Assembly: GCA_032433765.1 (NCBI GenBank)
Contig: JAVIAB010000139.1
Coordinates: 44,237,946-44,301,945, forward strand
DNA length: 64,000 bases
From: Megaustenia siamemsis
Lineage: Eukaryota; Mollusca; Gastropoda; Stylommatophora; Ariophantidae
Reading direction: 5' to 3'
Shown in pieces: positions 35,208 to 46,869 of this stretch. Position 1 is the first letter of the stretch, and every line of letters begins with the position of its first letter. A program made the position numbers and the translations under genes. The notes beneath the pieces are model-generated. The model ran no database searches. It was given only the letters and a program-made list of their open reading frames with translations, and was not told where the DNA came from.

Positions 35208-35574
35208 GCTCTTAACAATCTTCGAATTCCAGGACCTTCTAGTGTTATCTTATCATTTAATTTCCTGTCTTGGCGTGAGTGTTGGTCCTGGTTTCATCCT
35301 TCAACGTGGAAAAATAGAATAAATTGAAACATAAAAAATTTCACATATTCATTATTGTAATATTCGTAAAACATCCCGGTGCATGAATTCTTTAAACAAA
35401 ATATTTCAGAGCTTTTGAAAATATTTTATGTCAATTCGAACCATTTCTTCACTTAATTGAGACCAAATGATGTCACTAGTTTTCTGGAACGTACAGACAA
35501 AAGGCATTTCAATGAACAACAGACACCTCATAGCAATGAAAGAAAAAGAAGAATGTTGCTGGAGCGGGAGAAGG
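35208..35574. other. No feature recognised
   Basis: No supported coding or repeat signal; a 60-codon ORF (35457-35639) runs into the next LINE. Confidence 0.5.
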
Positions 35575-36290
35575 GAAGGGAGGTGAAGATATTACCCATT
35601 GTTAATATAATATTGAAGTTGATGGGGAAAAAAACCTAGAAAGAGTTCAAGAATAGAGCTGTCTTGGGCATGTTATAACAATTGATGGAAAATGTAAGAC
35701 TGAAATAAATAAAAACATAGGAATGGAGTAAACCAATTTTAACAACACGAAAAATATACTCACATCAAAGCAAATAACACTAGAAATAAAACTAAGAACA
35801 GCAAGATGCTATATTTACTCAACATTCCTGTATGGAGCAGAAACATGGACATTAAATAAGAAAACAGCAGAAAATCGATGCCTTTGAAATAAGGATCTAT
35901 AGGAAATGGGGAGAATTGGGTTGAAGTAAAAAAAGACAAACAAGGAAGTTCTGAAAATGAAAAAAAAAACTACTTATCACAATGCAAAAAAAGACAACTG
36001 AATATGTTTTGGGCACGTGAAGAGACATAACACCCTTCTAAACGTCATCTTGGGAGGGAAGGTACAAGGCAGACGAGACAGGGCAGACCAAGACTAACAA
36101 GACTAAAGAGGTCAGATAGCATCAAAACGTGAACAGGTGAACCTATGACAACGTGGACCATCAAGACAAGAGACAGGTGAACCTATGACAACGTGCACCA
36201 TCAAGACAAGAGACAGAGTAAAATTGTGCCCCATGGTAGCGAACCTTCGGTGTGGAGATGGCACCCAGTGAATGAATATTAATCAATATA
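35575..36290 (+). mobile_element. LINE-beta (RTE-like) 3' part
   Basis: Broken plus-strand frames read LGHVITIDGKCKTEIN, RTARCYIYSTFLYGAETWTL, and later the 3' UTR CATGGTAGCGAACCTTCGGT. A (GAAT)n-like tail follows near 36273-36285. A 40-bp tandem duplication (CAGGTGAACCTATGACAACG...) lies at about 36134-36213. Confidence 0.85.
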
Positions 36291-36459
36291 ACTCATGCTT
36301 ATTCATCACCATCATTTGGTCTCTCAGCAACAATGGTTGTCTACTAAATGCTGTTGACACTGGCAGTAATGATACCCTCTGTGACTGATTTATCATTTCA
36401 TTTTCTTATATTGGCAACCTATTGAAATAATTACTTGTCTTCTTTCCTGATTTTATATT

Positions 36460-36800
36460 GAAAGATGACTTTCAGCATGCCGTTGTGTGTGTCTTTCTTC
36501 AAAGTGTTTAATGTGTCGTGCTGGGAATGTATTCAATAAAACTATATCTTCACTTTCATCTCTGCCCTCCAAACTTTTCTTATTCTTCTGTAAATCCACA
36601 TTCCTAGTATTTCAATTTTTGTCTGTTCTCATATTTATAGTTCATGTTTCTAACAATAACTGCGTTGAACACACACAATTGAACGATCTATTTGCTTTAA
36701 ATGTTGTGCTATTCGTTTAGATGTTAGAACTAATTCATGCTCGAGAAGTTTGGCCACTTCTTTCTTATCTCTGTATTACATTTTCCGCCACTTCATGAAA
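36460..36800 (-). mobile_element. LINE-beta decayed fragment
   Basis: CTTATTCTTCTGTAAATCCA and the following AT-rich bases correspond to 13795-13990 (minus-strand LINE-beta) with many changes. Confidence 0.6.
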
Positions 36801-36889
36801 GCTACATATTTTTAATGTGATACTTGTATAATATATTTAAATGAAGATTATTATTCTGAATATGCCAGCTAAACAGCAAATACTAAACA

Positions 36890-37335
36890 ACAATAGCATT
36901 TTCATACCAACTTTGTGCTATGAAAGTTAAACATGGACCCTTTCTAAATCACATTTAAGAAAGATCAATACATGTGAGATGCGATGCTTGAGAAAAGTAA
37001 CAAACAACACAAGAAGAGATAGAATACCAAATGAAACCATAAGGAAAATAGTAGGAACAAAACCCTGCCAAGAATATATAGAACAACAACAACTTAAATG
37101 GTTTTGCCACCTGGTCAGAATGAATCCTCACCAATCACCATCAAGGGCGTTCTTCTCGAGAATGCATGGAAAAAGAACAAGAGGAAGACCCAGAAGAAGA
37201 TGGATAGATGCAGTGACAGAGACATGTAACAACAAAGGAAAGTCATTAATTCAGTTCGAGCAGCTCAAGAACGACAAATGATATAAACTACGACACCTTT
37301 TAGGTATCAGTGAAAAGAGAAAAGAAGAAGATTAT
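36890..37335 (+). mobile_element. LINE-epsilon C-terminal fragment
   Basis: An open frame 36979-37281 gives MRCLRKVTNNTRRDRIPNET, then EYIEQQQLKWFCHLVRMN and RTRGRPRRRWIDAVTETC. This is the post-RT region of a non-LTR retrotransposon. The element ends near GAAAAGAGAAAAGAAGAAG. Confidence 0.87.
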
Positions 37336-37679
37336 TCTGAATTGATTGTATTATTGTGCTCAAAAAGGAATACAAGCAACCAAGTTTAAAAAGCTGACCC
37401 GGCATTGAAATCAAATGTGGGTAATTAAAATAGATAAACTCCGGGTTTTTCGTTCTCTATTTTTATCTATGGCTGTGTCCATCTCAAGGCTAGAGTGCGT
37501 GCTGTCCTCCTTTGAATGATATGCCGGTTCTAATTGATGAATCAATCGATGATGTCCTAGGTGTGGTAAGAGCAGTTTACAACGCGGGCCGAGAAGTGGG
37601 CGCGAAAAGATCCGCTCTCAGCATTCATTGAGCTGGAAGCAACATTTGCGGTAAATAAGCGAATTTAGTTATTAATAGA

Positions 37680-38180
37680 AGGGTGGTCTAGAGGTAAGAT
37701 GTCGGTCTCTGGTTAAGTAGGTCCCAAGTTTGATTCTCACTTCAGGCGGTGGAATGTTATGTTTTTTTATCCGTTGTTTCCTCGTGGCTTTACACTAACC
37801 CGGCTCAAGATAGTGAAATCAGCTAACCGTCCCTTTCGGAAAATGGGGAAAAACTGAAGGTCCCATGTTCACGCAATGCACGTTAAAAACTCCTTGACTT
37901 TTCAAAATCGAGAGTAGGCCATGGCCATTGCTCGGACAAAATTGTTGGGACAAAATATACTCAAAAACACCGTCAAAAGTCTCAACGAAAAATAAAGAAA
38001 GAAACTTCCTCTGAAGTCGAGAATACAGGATTCTCCTGATACAGGAAAATATCTGCCTGTATGGCGAAGGACACCTGAGCACACGGCTGATGGTGTGAAA
38101 CACACAAAAAAACCGATATTTCCGCAAAATTCAGTCCTTCGGGAATACGCTAGAGACATAATAGTGGCATACACAAACAA
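37680..38180 (+). mobile_element. SINE-D copy
   Basis: The tRNA-like head begins GGGTGGTCTAGAGGTAAGAT (A box) and has GTTTGATTCTC (B box). The body includes CTGAGCACACGGCTGATGG and CGCAAAATTCAGTCC, shared with 30140-30486. Confidence 0.78.
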
Positions 38181-38194
38181 ACTTATTAACTGAA

Positions 38195-38412
38195 GCCGCG
38201 GTAAAGCAGAGATTAGTGAACTTGTCTACTGTTGACAAGAGGTCGGGTTCGATACCTCAATTAACCTATTTCGAGGTTTACTTACCCTTAGATATTTGTC
38301 TGAAACAGTGTCTGGATAGAAGGCCTGGCGTGATTTGGCCACTTTACCAACAATGTGTAGATGGCAATAAATATATGGACAGTAACACTATTTTCCCTAT
38401 ACGTAACATTGG
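38195..38412 (+). mobile_element. SINE-A-related copy, strongly diverged
   Basis: The head GCCGCGGTAAAGCAGAGATT and GGTCGGGTTCGATACCTC match SINE-A boxes loosely. The tail ends CACTATTTTCCCTATACGTA, like the CACCATATTCCCTATACGCC block. Confidence 0.65.
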
Positions 38413-38817
38413 AAGCGTGATGGGGTTATTTATTTTCTTGTTTATCAGATCAACAATACTTTATCTTCATCACATATTGACCAACTTCATCATTCGTCTA
38501 CATTTATCTTTATCGTCAATCATTCTTTGAGAATCTGCGAAGTCAAGACCTTTATATATTTCTACATTATCTCCCCATCTCTTTTTGTCTACTTCTCGTA
38601 CTTGCTCTTTTCTCAGTTCCTTGCATAATCATTCTGAGAATGGTCGAAATATGTGGATAAACAATTATATAACAAACCATAATATTATGCATTTGTTCAC
38701 AGAAGTCAAAAGATCGGTATGCATTCCGATTGTTTACATATCTTTTTTTTGCGAAACTTTTTTCGTTTGTGAAACCATCTAAATAACAGATGCCAAAAGA
38801 AGAACAAATACCGTATA

Positions 38818-39068
38818 ACAAGAAAATAAAGAGCCTCGTCACACCAAGTGACGTATAGAAAATATTGTGTTAATTACCATAATTTTTACAGACGTTCGAC
38901 ACATGAGTTTTGGGGTAATGTGGTCGGTATTACGCCCGTGCTGCTTTACTTTTCCAGAAAAAATCCGTTACCCAGGTTGGGTGAACCCGGAAGCCGTCGA
39001 CTAGGATTGAACCCGACCTCTTGTCCTTTGTAGTCCAGTTCACTAACCACTGAGATATCGCGGCTCCC
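38818..39068 (-). mobile_element. SINE-A copy with 15-bp target duplication
   Basis: Full-length minus-strand copy ending GATATCGCGGCTCCC at the right. It is flanked by exact 15-bp copies AACAAATACCGTATA (38803-38817 and 39069-39083). Its tail is degenerate (AAGAAAATAAAGAG). Confidence 0.96.
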
Positions 39069-39083
39069 AACAAATACCGTATA

Positions 39084-39429
39084 TGAAGCATTAAAACTTA
39101 CTGCAGATTAATATCCAGGGATAAGTGTGTGACTCTGGCAGTTGCTAGTCGGTATTACTGCAGGATATCTGTGCAATCAAATCTTCTCAAACCAAACAAG
39201 CTAAAGTAGATAGCACTGACTAAGCAGTTGGCTCAATTTCTTGAAGTGGCGCATTTTTGTTTTTGGTCCTTCAAGGCTTCAATGTCCATGAAGCAAATTA
39301 TACAGAGCGGTCTAGCGTGATACCGACCACATAATCCATTAAATGTGCTGTTGGTCATAGAAAAGTGAGGACACTAAAACAAAATATTTCACTGTTCTTT
39401 TATGCGTGGAGAGAACCTTACTTTCTTAT
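39084..39429. other. No gene; SINE-C-like tail at about 39290-39372
   Basis: GTGATACCGACCACATAATC and TGTGCTGTTGGTCATAG resemble SINE tails seen elsewhere in the window. The rest is unrecognised. Confidence 0.5.
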
Positions 39430-39690
39430 TTTATGTTATTCTATTTTATATTTTGAAATGTTATGTTTCATTATATTTTGATATATCATATTGTGTTTTG
39501 ATATGTTATGTTACGTTTTAATATGTTATGTTGTATTATGTTGTATTATGTTTTAATATGTTAAGTTATGTAATATAATGTTTTGATATCCTGTTTATGT
39601 TATTTTTTTTATTGTATGTTATTTTATGTTTTGATATGTTATGTAATGTTATCTTATATTATGTTGTAATATGATATGTAATGTTAGTCG
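39430..39690. repeat. Degenerate AT-rich tandem repeat
   Basis: Irregular repetition of TTTTGATATGTTATGTT and TTGTATTATG. Confidence 0.8.
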
Positions 39691-40154
39691 CGGGATTATC
39701 TTCAAACCACATGGAACATATGTCCATACAAAAAACTCACCTTTCTTACATTATCTTTGAGGAATACAACATTTGTATAGAAATTAATACAAATAAAAAC
39801 AGTCGTTCTGTTTCAAGAGAGTCGAAATTAGACCGACAAACTAAATAAAACGAAAATGGAAAAATTCTGAATGAAAATCACACAAACATAAAATGCACTG
39901 AAAATAAAAGTACCACTCAATGTGGTGGGAAAAAACAAATAATGGAAAGACAAGTTAATGGGTTAGACACAGACATTGAAGGAAGAACGCATTAAGAGAT
40001 AGACACTAAAGTAGTACACGCTTATGTGGACCGTTCAAGCTTGGAACGGAGTAAATCTTGGGGAGGGATTTCCTAGTCTGAGTGACACTTACAGCGGTCT
40101 GACGGGAACAGTTGGAAACAAGAGTTTTCCATTCATGAGGAAAATAAGAAAATA

Positions 40155-40344
40155 AAAAAGTGATATGGTAACAGCTTTACGTAGGTAAGAAACAAAACAC
40201 AATTAGAACGACATTTCGGCCTTCAGCTGGAACATTCCTGCTTCACGTTTATATGCATTCACTGTTCCACCTACTTGGCCGAAATGTCGTTCTAATTTTG
40301 TTTTATTCTCACATACGTAAAACAGATACCATACCACTTTTTCC
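40155..40344. repeat. Inverted repeat, arms about 67 bp, loop about 55 bp
   Basis: The left arm (40155-40221) and right arm (40277-40344) are inverted copies at roughly 80% identity. They share AAAAAGTGATATGG / CCATACCACTTTTT, CTTTACGTA and AATTAGAACGACATTTCGGC. The pairing outer ends and GAAATGTCG motif link it to 43138-43225 and 47700-47870. Confidence 0.88.
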
Positions 40345-40404
40345 TTTTTTTTTACATTTTCATTATTATCATCAGCTTTACAGCAGCTTCGCCTTTACAT
40401 GTAT

Positions 40405-41010
40405 CTTGAAGCAACTTGGTGCCTTTACAACTTGGTGCCTTTACAACTTGGTGCCTTTACAACTTTGTGCCTTTACAATGTGGTGCCTTTACAACTTGGT
40501 GCCTTTACAACTTGGTGCCTTTACAACTTGGTGTCTTTACAACTTGGTGCCTTTACAACTTGGTTCCTTTACAATGTGGTGTCTTTACAATTTGGTGCCT
40601 TTATAACTTGGTGCCTTTACAACTTGGTTTCTTTACAACTTGGTGCCTTTACAACTTGGTGCCTTTACAAATTGGTGTCTTTACAACTTGATACCTTTAC
40701 AACTTGGTGGCTTTAAAATGTGGTGCCTTTATAACTTGGTGCCTTTACAACTTGGTGCCTTTACAACTTGGTGCCTTTACAATGTGGTGCCTTTATAACT
40801 TGGTGCCTTTACAATGTGGTATCTTTACAACTTGGTGCCTTTACAACTTGGTGCCTTTACAACTTGGTGTATTTACAACTTAGTGCCTTTACAACTTGGT
40901 GTCTTTACAACTTGGTGTCTTTACAAACTTGGTGCCTTTACAATGTGGTGTCTTTACAACATGGTGCCTTTACAACTTGGTGCCTTTACAACTTGGTGCC
41001 TTTTTCAACT
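40405..41010. repeat. 16-bp minisatellite, about 37 units
   Basis: The unit is CAACTTGGTGCCTTTA, with variants AATGTGG and GTCTTTA. All three plus frames are open as a by-product. Confidence 0.97.
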
Positions 41011-41044
41011 TTTCATTTCCGCTGGTTGCATTACACTTGACTAA

Positions 41045-41255
41045 AGTGGTGATGGATGAGCGGAACGCGCTACTGAACAGTAGGTCTCGGGTTCAATTCC
41101 CAGAAGTAGAACACTTTTTTTAATACCGACGCAGCTTCGGGGTTCACCCAGCCTCTGAAAACAAGTATCCAAGAGAATTCTATTGAAAAGTAAGGCGACT
41201 TAGTGTGAAACCGACTACATCATTCATAAAATGTGCCAAATTTGTCATGTCAAAA
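41045..41255 (+). mobile_element. SINE-C copy
   Basis: The tRNA-like head contains GATGGATGAGCGG and the B-box-like GGTTCAATTCCC. Later AAAAGTAAGGCGACTTAGTG and GAAACCGACTACATCATTCA parallel the SINE-A body (GTAAAGCGGC..., ACCGACCACATTACCC), suggesting a common ancestor. Confidence 0.75.
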
Positions 41256-41329
41256 TGTGAGCACGTACCATATTCATTACGTTGCGCCACCAATGCCAGA
41301 CCTGAACTCGAGACTCAAGAACAATAAGG

Positions 41330-41660
41330 AAAATAACTTCTACCGAGAAAAAATGTTTCAGACGAATGTAAGAAAGCAGACTGAGAGATCAGAAATGAAT
41401 AGATTAAAAAAAAAGCTAGAAATAATTCCCGCCACAGAGTACATAAAGAAACAACAAATTAAATGGTTTGGCCAAGTGATAAGGCAGAAAGATCAAAACA
41501 CAACGCGACTTTGATAAACGTTGGGAAAACACCAGACCCAAGGGTCGACCACACAAAAAAAAAGATGGATTGGTGGAATTAAAACACTAGGAAAGAGCAG
41601 CAGAGGTTAATAAAAGAGCATAGAATCGCAAAAGCATATCTTTCTTCGACGCTGAAAGGC
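41330..41660 (+). mobile_element. LINE-epsilon-like C-terminal fragment
   Basis: EYIKKQQIKWFGQVIRQKDQ aligns with EYIEQQQLKWFCHLVRMN of the 37-kb copy. The following region (GRPHKKKDGLV-like) is frameshifted. Confidence 0.75.
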
Positions 41661-41808
41661 ATTTGAGGAAGGAAATAAGAAGACATTCCTTATTCGGTGG
41701 AGGAAACGTCTACTTACTCTTTAATTACACCTCATCAATTTGTGCTCTTTTTTATATTTCATAGTTGTGTGCGACCTAAACACAGAGTAAATGTAGAACA
41801 CGACAACA

Positions 41809-42067
41809 ACGCGATAGCTCAGTGGTTAGTGAACTGGACTACAAAGGACAAGAGGTAGGGTTCGATCCCAACAGACGGCTTCCGAGTTCACCCAACCTTT
41901 AATGGGTACCGGATTTTTTTCTGGGGAAAGTAAAGCAGATAGGGTGTAATACCGACCACATTACCCCAAAAATCATGTGCCGAAGGTCTGTAAAATGTAT
42001 GGTCACTAACACCATATTCCCTATACGCCACTTGGCGGGACGGGGCACCTTACTTACTTTTTTTGTT
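41809..42067 (+). mobile_element. SINE-A copy, full length
   Basis: Head GCGATAGCTCAGTGGTTAG, B box GGGTTCGATCCC, body and tail CACCATATTCCCTATACGCC; ends CTTACTTACTTTTTTTG. The target duplication is not clear. Confidence 0.95.
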
Positions 42068-42639
42068 TTACAATATGGTCATGAGTCAAACTATAATTAG
42101 AGATGGTTAAAGTTTATGAAAAATAACAGCAACAATACACATGAAAACAAATACAATAATGCCTACACTGAAATAAAGAACATAACAACATAATCAGTCA
42201 AACGTGGACCATTAAAGTAGGGGTATCTTCGATGTACAGTGTAATGTCAAATCGAATCAGCAGGCAGAAGTAACCAAGCTTATGCTTAAAGCGATGTCTG
42301 TAATGTTAAATGAAAAGAAACATCCTTCCATTGAAATTTGAATACATGTAGTGTATATATATCTTGGTGGACAAAGAAAATGATTCAAAGAATAAATTTC
42401 ATTTGATTAGAACCGCATTATCCCAATCATGAAACTTAGTACAAGATCTACTCTTGCAATGGAAAAATATACAAACGCCATAAATCTCAGTTTCTACCAA
42501 AAAAAACACACACATTTTGCATTCATTTTACTCGACATTGTGACTTTTTTAAATTTCTTATTTTAGTTCATAATTTAATCTCAGTGTTTAACCATTTAAT
42601 CTCAGTGTTTAACTATTTAATCTCAGTGTTCATGTGGTT
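42068..42639. other. No feature recognised
   Basis: AT-rich. A short three-fold repeat of ATTTAATCTCAGTGTT lies at about 42575-42630. Confidence 0.55.
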
Positions 42640-43030
42640 ATTGTTTGGAGGCGAAGGCGCGCCTACCAACTCCCAGAGCTGGAAGTCGTCAGCGACCCAC
42701 AGCTGATGGCTTGAGCCAGGAGCGGTGAACCAAAACCATCCAGACCCTGATCCACCTCTCCGCGGTGTCTCCAATAACAGATTAACCTGTCTAGTCTGGC
42801 CAAGCGTGTAGGGATTGAAGAGGGAAGACAATCCGGTACTCAAAAATATCGTGCTGAAGTCGGATGCGTTGGGCCGAAAGGCGCAAATATAACAGTTATA
42901 CTGCAAACCACAACACAACGCAGACACGTCCACTACGTCCTTGTAAGGGCGGATGATGAAGAGGAATATTCTAGTCTACCATGATTCTCTAGAATACTTT
43001 AGTCATCGGGCGAACGCAACCAACCAACCA
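42640..43030 (-). repeat. Interspersed repeat family E, longest copy
   Basis: Minus-strand orientation relative to 47905-48270. Contains CTCCGCGGTGTCTCCAATAA, CAATCCGGTACTCAAAAATA, CGTGCTGAAGTCGGATGCGT and AAGGGCGGATGATGAAGAGG. More GC-rich than its surroundings. It has a 106-codon minus-strand ORF without recognisable motifs. Function unknown. Confidence 0.8.
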
Positions 43031-43137
43031 TTTTAGTTCAAAATTATTTTATTTTAGATGTTTCATTATTAGTTAACTATGTATGACTAATTTTATTTAC
43101 TTACATATATGTGTGTATGTTTGTGTTGTTTGTTTCT

Positions 43138-43225
43138 TCCTGCTCAAGGCCTATTGAGTCGAAACGTCGTTCAAATATGTGTCATCCATTAATTACGTAA
43201 AGCTTTTACCATACAATTGTTTTTT
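43138..43225 (+). repeat. Half-copy of the GAAACGTCG hairpin element
   Basis: CTGCTCAAGGCC, then TCGAAACGTCGTTC, and at the end TTACGTAAAGCTTTTACCATA, matching the right arm of 40155-40344. Confidence 0.7.
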
Positions 43226-44634
43226 TCTATTTTTTGTGTCTTTAATGTTTCCTTGAATTCAGATTTCCCATGAGTCACGACGCGTGGTTACTTTTAACTT
43301 TAATGAAATTAAGTGTCATTTGTGCAGGCAGCTTCGAAGACAAACACTCAGTTCCTTCATTATTCCAGAGTCATACATTTGTTATGTCTAACCATCGAGC
43401 TATATGGAAATAACATCTTGAATGACTCATTGTGATATTCCGTACAAGGCTGAAAAAAGGCCGTACTTGTAATGAAAGCTGTCATGTAGACACTAATTAT
43501 AATGAAAAAAATAACCAATTAAAAACATGTTCCAATAATTTATTTTATTTATAGCATCGTCCTCTGTTTATTTTTGCGCAAGATAAAAACCAAATCGTCG
43601 CTTTTTTTATATTTGTTCTTCTCTTACTCCAAATGTGGAAGAAAATCGAACGCTGTAATCAGAACGATAATTTCACCCAATGATCTATACGTATCAGTAT
43701 CTACACAAATCTCACATTCATTTCTCTGAAGTGCATTCACACGAGATGAATATATAATCTATACGCCCCGGTTAACCCGCATTTTGCTCACCGCTAGTAA
43801 AAAAATATACAGACATCAGTGAGATAACAGCCCAGAACTAAATAGAAAGGATTTAGCCAAATACTTCCGGCAGACAGATTCATCTTTATCCAAAGGGGTC
43901 AGTTTCCTTGATACTGTTATATTACCATACTTTATACGGATTGTTTCCAAATGAGAGGCGATGATTCAATATTGTGTATTATTTTCTAATTAGTTTCATA
44001 GACCTGAATTTTTACAAATAATTTGTCTGACGATTAAAAAAGCAAAACTCCCGTTATCACAGAAATCGATTAGGGCTGAAACCACACACATAAAAATTCT
44101 CGTGATTTATTAAAGCAATAAAATTTGACAATATTTTTAGCGATCAAGTGAAAAAAAGAGAACGCCGGAAAATGATTTTTTTTAGCTCGTTCTAAAACGT
44201 GAAGAGGATAAATCGAAACTGCCATTTTGGCCTCATCGCTTGCCATATAGGCTCAGCGATGAGCGAATCAGGGCCAAATATAAATGAGAAATGCTAGCTG
44301 TGTAGCATTAGTAGGGCTTTACTTGTTGGAAATCAATTAAATATATTTATTTAGATGTAATAACAACACAGGAAATAAACGCTGTCTTGAGAAACTAATG
44401 AAACAAAATTATGATTTATTGTTGTCTATAACTAACAACAACGGAAACGATAACAATTTGTCATACAATCACATCTATTGTGTTTTCAGATAGGCGGAAT
44501 GTCTACAGCAATAACAGGTGGGCGGATGTTCAAAATGAAAACGAGAGTAAGATTCTTTTTATCAAGAAGATATTAATGGGTTTCATTTAGAGAAAACGAA
44601 AAAAGGATTCATTGAGTAAAGGCGTAGACAGAAT
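43226..44634. other. No gene recognised
   Basis: About 1.4 kb of AT-rich unique-looking DNA: no ORF over 60 codons, no array and no SINE/LINE match that I can see. It is the least repetitive stretch in the second half of the window. Confidence 0.55.
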
Positions 44635-44848
44635 TAAATATAGCAGGTACGAATGTAGGATTCAAGTTAGCAAAGATTTAGAACGAATTTAATTTAGCAA
44701 GAATGTAAACAGGATTCAAGTTAGCAAAGGTATGGATAGAAATCAATTTAGCAATATCGTAAGCAGGATTCAAGTTAGCAAGGGCGTAGACAGAAATCAA
44801 TTTAGCAATATCGTAAGGAGGATTCAAGTTAGCAAGGGCGTCCTTCGA
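44635..44848. repeat. 54-bp tandem repeat built from two 27-bp halves
   Basis: Alternating halves TTCAAGTTAGCAAGGGCGTA and TCAATTTAGCAATATCGTAA, about 3.5 dimers. Confidence 0.9.
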
Positions 44849-44859
44849 AGTAGACAGCA

Positions 44860-45125
44860 TCCTTCAAGGTAGGCTTGATATCAAATTCATAAGACAAAAA
44901 TCGCAGGTGAAAGGAGACGAGGCCAGGCACCACGAATACTTCTTGTTCGTTGTGCGGACGGATCACTCTATCAAATATTGGTAGATTCAGCAACGAGAGA
45001 AGCTGTTCAGCAAGGCAGCTTCCAACATAAGACGCTAATGTTTTTTTACCAAACTTTTGACTTATCATGATTGCTTGCTATCAACCGTCTGTCAAGACAT
45101 CAAAGGTCATATATATATTTCTACT
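44860..45125 (+). mobile_element. LINE-delta 3' end fragment
   Basis: Matches 15130-15395: GATATCAAATTCATAAGACA, GAGACGAGGCCAGGCACCAC, TCGTTGTGCGGACGGATC (cysteine motif) and GATTGCTTGCTATCAACCGT. Confidence 0.85.
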
Positions 45126-45143
45126 TCATAATTTTTGCAGACT

Positions 45144-45338
45144 TCACCACTTGGACCAACGACATAGTTCTTCTGCTGTACCCTCCGGATAATATATCAC
45201 AATTCCATATCCAGTTTTGACAGTTACCTTTGTGGCTGCACCATCAGTATATACATGTATCCAGACATCTGGATAAGTATCGATGGTTTTCCTGGAGGAA
45301 GTTGTTATTGATACAGCGTCAGTATTTTCCTCTCGCAC
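45144..45338 (-). mobile_element. RNase H domain remnant of a non-LTR retrotransposon
   Basis: The minus strand encodes PDVWIHVYTDGAATKVTVKT followed by GYGIVIYYPEG. This is the first strand of an RNase HI fold with its catalytic D in YTDGAA. The remaining catalytic residues are absent because the frame runs into the pyrimidine-rich array or the neighbouring LINE. It could belong with the jockey-type remnant at 28 kb. Confidence 0.75.
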
Positions 45339-45344
45339 CCTCTA

Positions 45345-45795
45345 CTTTTGAATTACATCCTCTCGCACCCTCTACTTTTGAATTACATCCTCTCCCTAAT
45401 TCTACTTCTCACTAACTTTCTCTCGCTACCTAATTCTCACTTACTTCACGCTACCTTTACTTCTCACTTAATTCCTCCCGCTAAATATTTATCACTTACT
45501 TCTCGCTACCTTTACTTCTCACTTACTTCCCCTCGCTACCTTCTTATCACTTACTTCCCCTCGCTACCTTCTTATCAATTACTTCCACTTGCTACCTACT
45601 TTTCACTTACTTCCCCTCGCTGCCCACTTCTCACTTACTTCCCCACGCTACCTACTTCTCACTTACTTCAACTCAATACCTACTTCTCACTTACTTCCTC
45701 GCTACTTACTTCCTCTCGCTACCTACTTCTCACTTACTTCCCCTCGCTACCTACTTCTCACTTAATTCCTCTCGCTACCTACTTCTCACTTACTT
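45345..45795. repeat. 28-bp pyrimidine-rich repeat, about 14-16 units
   Basis: Variants of CCTCGCTACCTACTTCTCAC followed by TTACTTCC. Diverged at the left. Confidence 0.92.
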
Positions 45796-46440
45796 CCTCT
45801 CTAATCTCTTCCTCACTCTCCTCCAGCCTCTTCCTCACTCTCCTCCAATCTCTTTCTCACTATCCACAGTCTCTTCTTCGCTCTGCTCCAATCTCTTCCT
45901 CACTCTCATCCAATCTCTTCTTCACTTTCCTCCAATCTCTTCCTCACTCTCCTCCAAACTCTTCCTCACTCTCCTCCAATCTCTTCCTCACTCTCCTCCA
46001 AACTCTTTCTCACTCTCCTCCAATCTCTTCCTCACTCTCCTCAAATCTCTTCCTCACTCTCCTCCAATCTCTTCCTCACTCTCCTCCAAACTCTTCCTCA
46101 CTCTCCTCCAATCTCTTTCTCACTCTCCTCCAATCTCTTCCTCACTCTCCTCCAATCTCTTCCTCATTCTCTTCAAATCTCTTCCTCCCTCTCCTCCAAT
46201 CTCTTCCTCACTCTCCTCCAATCTCTTCCTCACTCTCCTCCAATCTCTTCCTCAGTCTCCTCCAATCTCTTCCTCACTCTCCTCCAATCTCTTCCTCATT
46301 CTCTTCAAATCTCTTCCTCCCTCTCCTCCAATCTCTTCCTCACTCTCCTCCAATCTCTTCCTCAATCTCCTCCAATCTCTTCCTCACTCTCCTCCAATCT
46401 CTTCCTCACTCTCCTCCAGTCTTTTCCTCATTCTCACCCA
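45796..46440. repeat. 22-bp pyrimidine-rich minisatellite, about 29 units
   Basis: The unit is CACTCTCCTCCAATCTCTTC plus CT, with variants AACTC, CATTC and CCCTC. Together with the preceding array it keeps a 388-codon frame open (45348-46514) because a pure C/T strand has no stops. Confidence 0.96.
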
Positions 46441-46869
46441 ATCTCTTCATCACCACTCTTCTATTCTCTAATCCAAACTATCATCATTTATTTCCATCAC
46501 TCCCTTCACTTTAAACTATTTCTCCCTTCCCACATATTCTCTCGTCATTCCTACCTTCTCTTTATCTCCACCTGCCTTCCCTTCTCCCTCCTCCTACTCT
46601 TTGCGTCCCTGTATGTGAAGAGGACCGCGAGATGATTAATGTTATCCTACAGACGAACAGTGGGTAATTGATTTCCTCTGTAGCTCATTTAATATGCAGA
46701 TACAGCAATCTCTATTCTGCAGACGTCTTTCTTCAAGCAGCTCTGTCCAAAAATCTGGGTTATCTGGAAGACTTCCGCAACAACCCCATCAGTCAACGAA
46801 CAGTAAGAGAGTACAGTTATAGTTGTTAATGTTAGTGTCTGTAAGATTAATAAAAGTAGCAGTTTACAC
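46441..46869. other. No feature recognised
   Basis: Pyrimidine-rich at the left, then unrecognised. Confidence 0.5.

Noticed and set aside
45348..46514. 388-codon Ser/Leu/Pro-rich ORF
   Set aside because: The strand is almost only C and T, so stops cannot occur. The frame drifts through a 22-bp unit, with no conserved domain.
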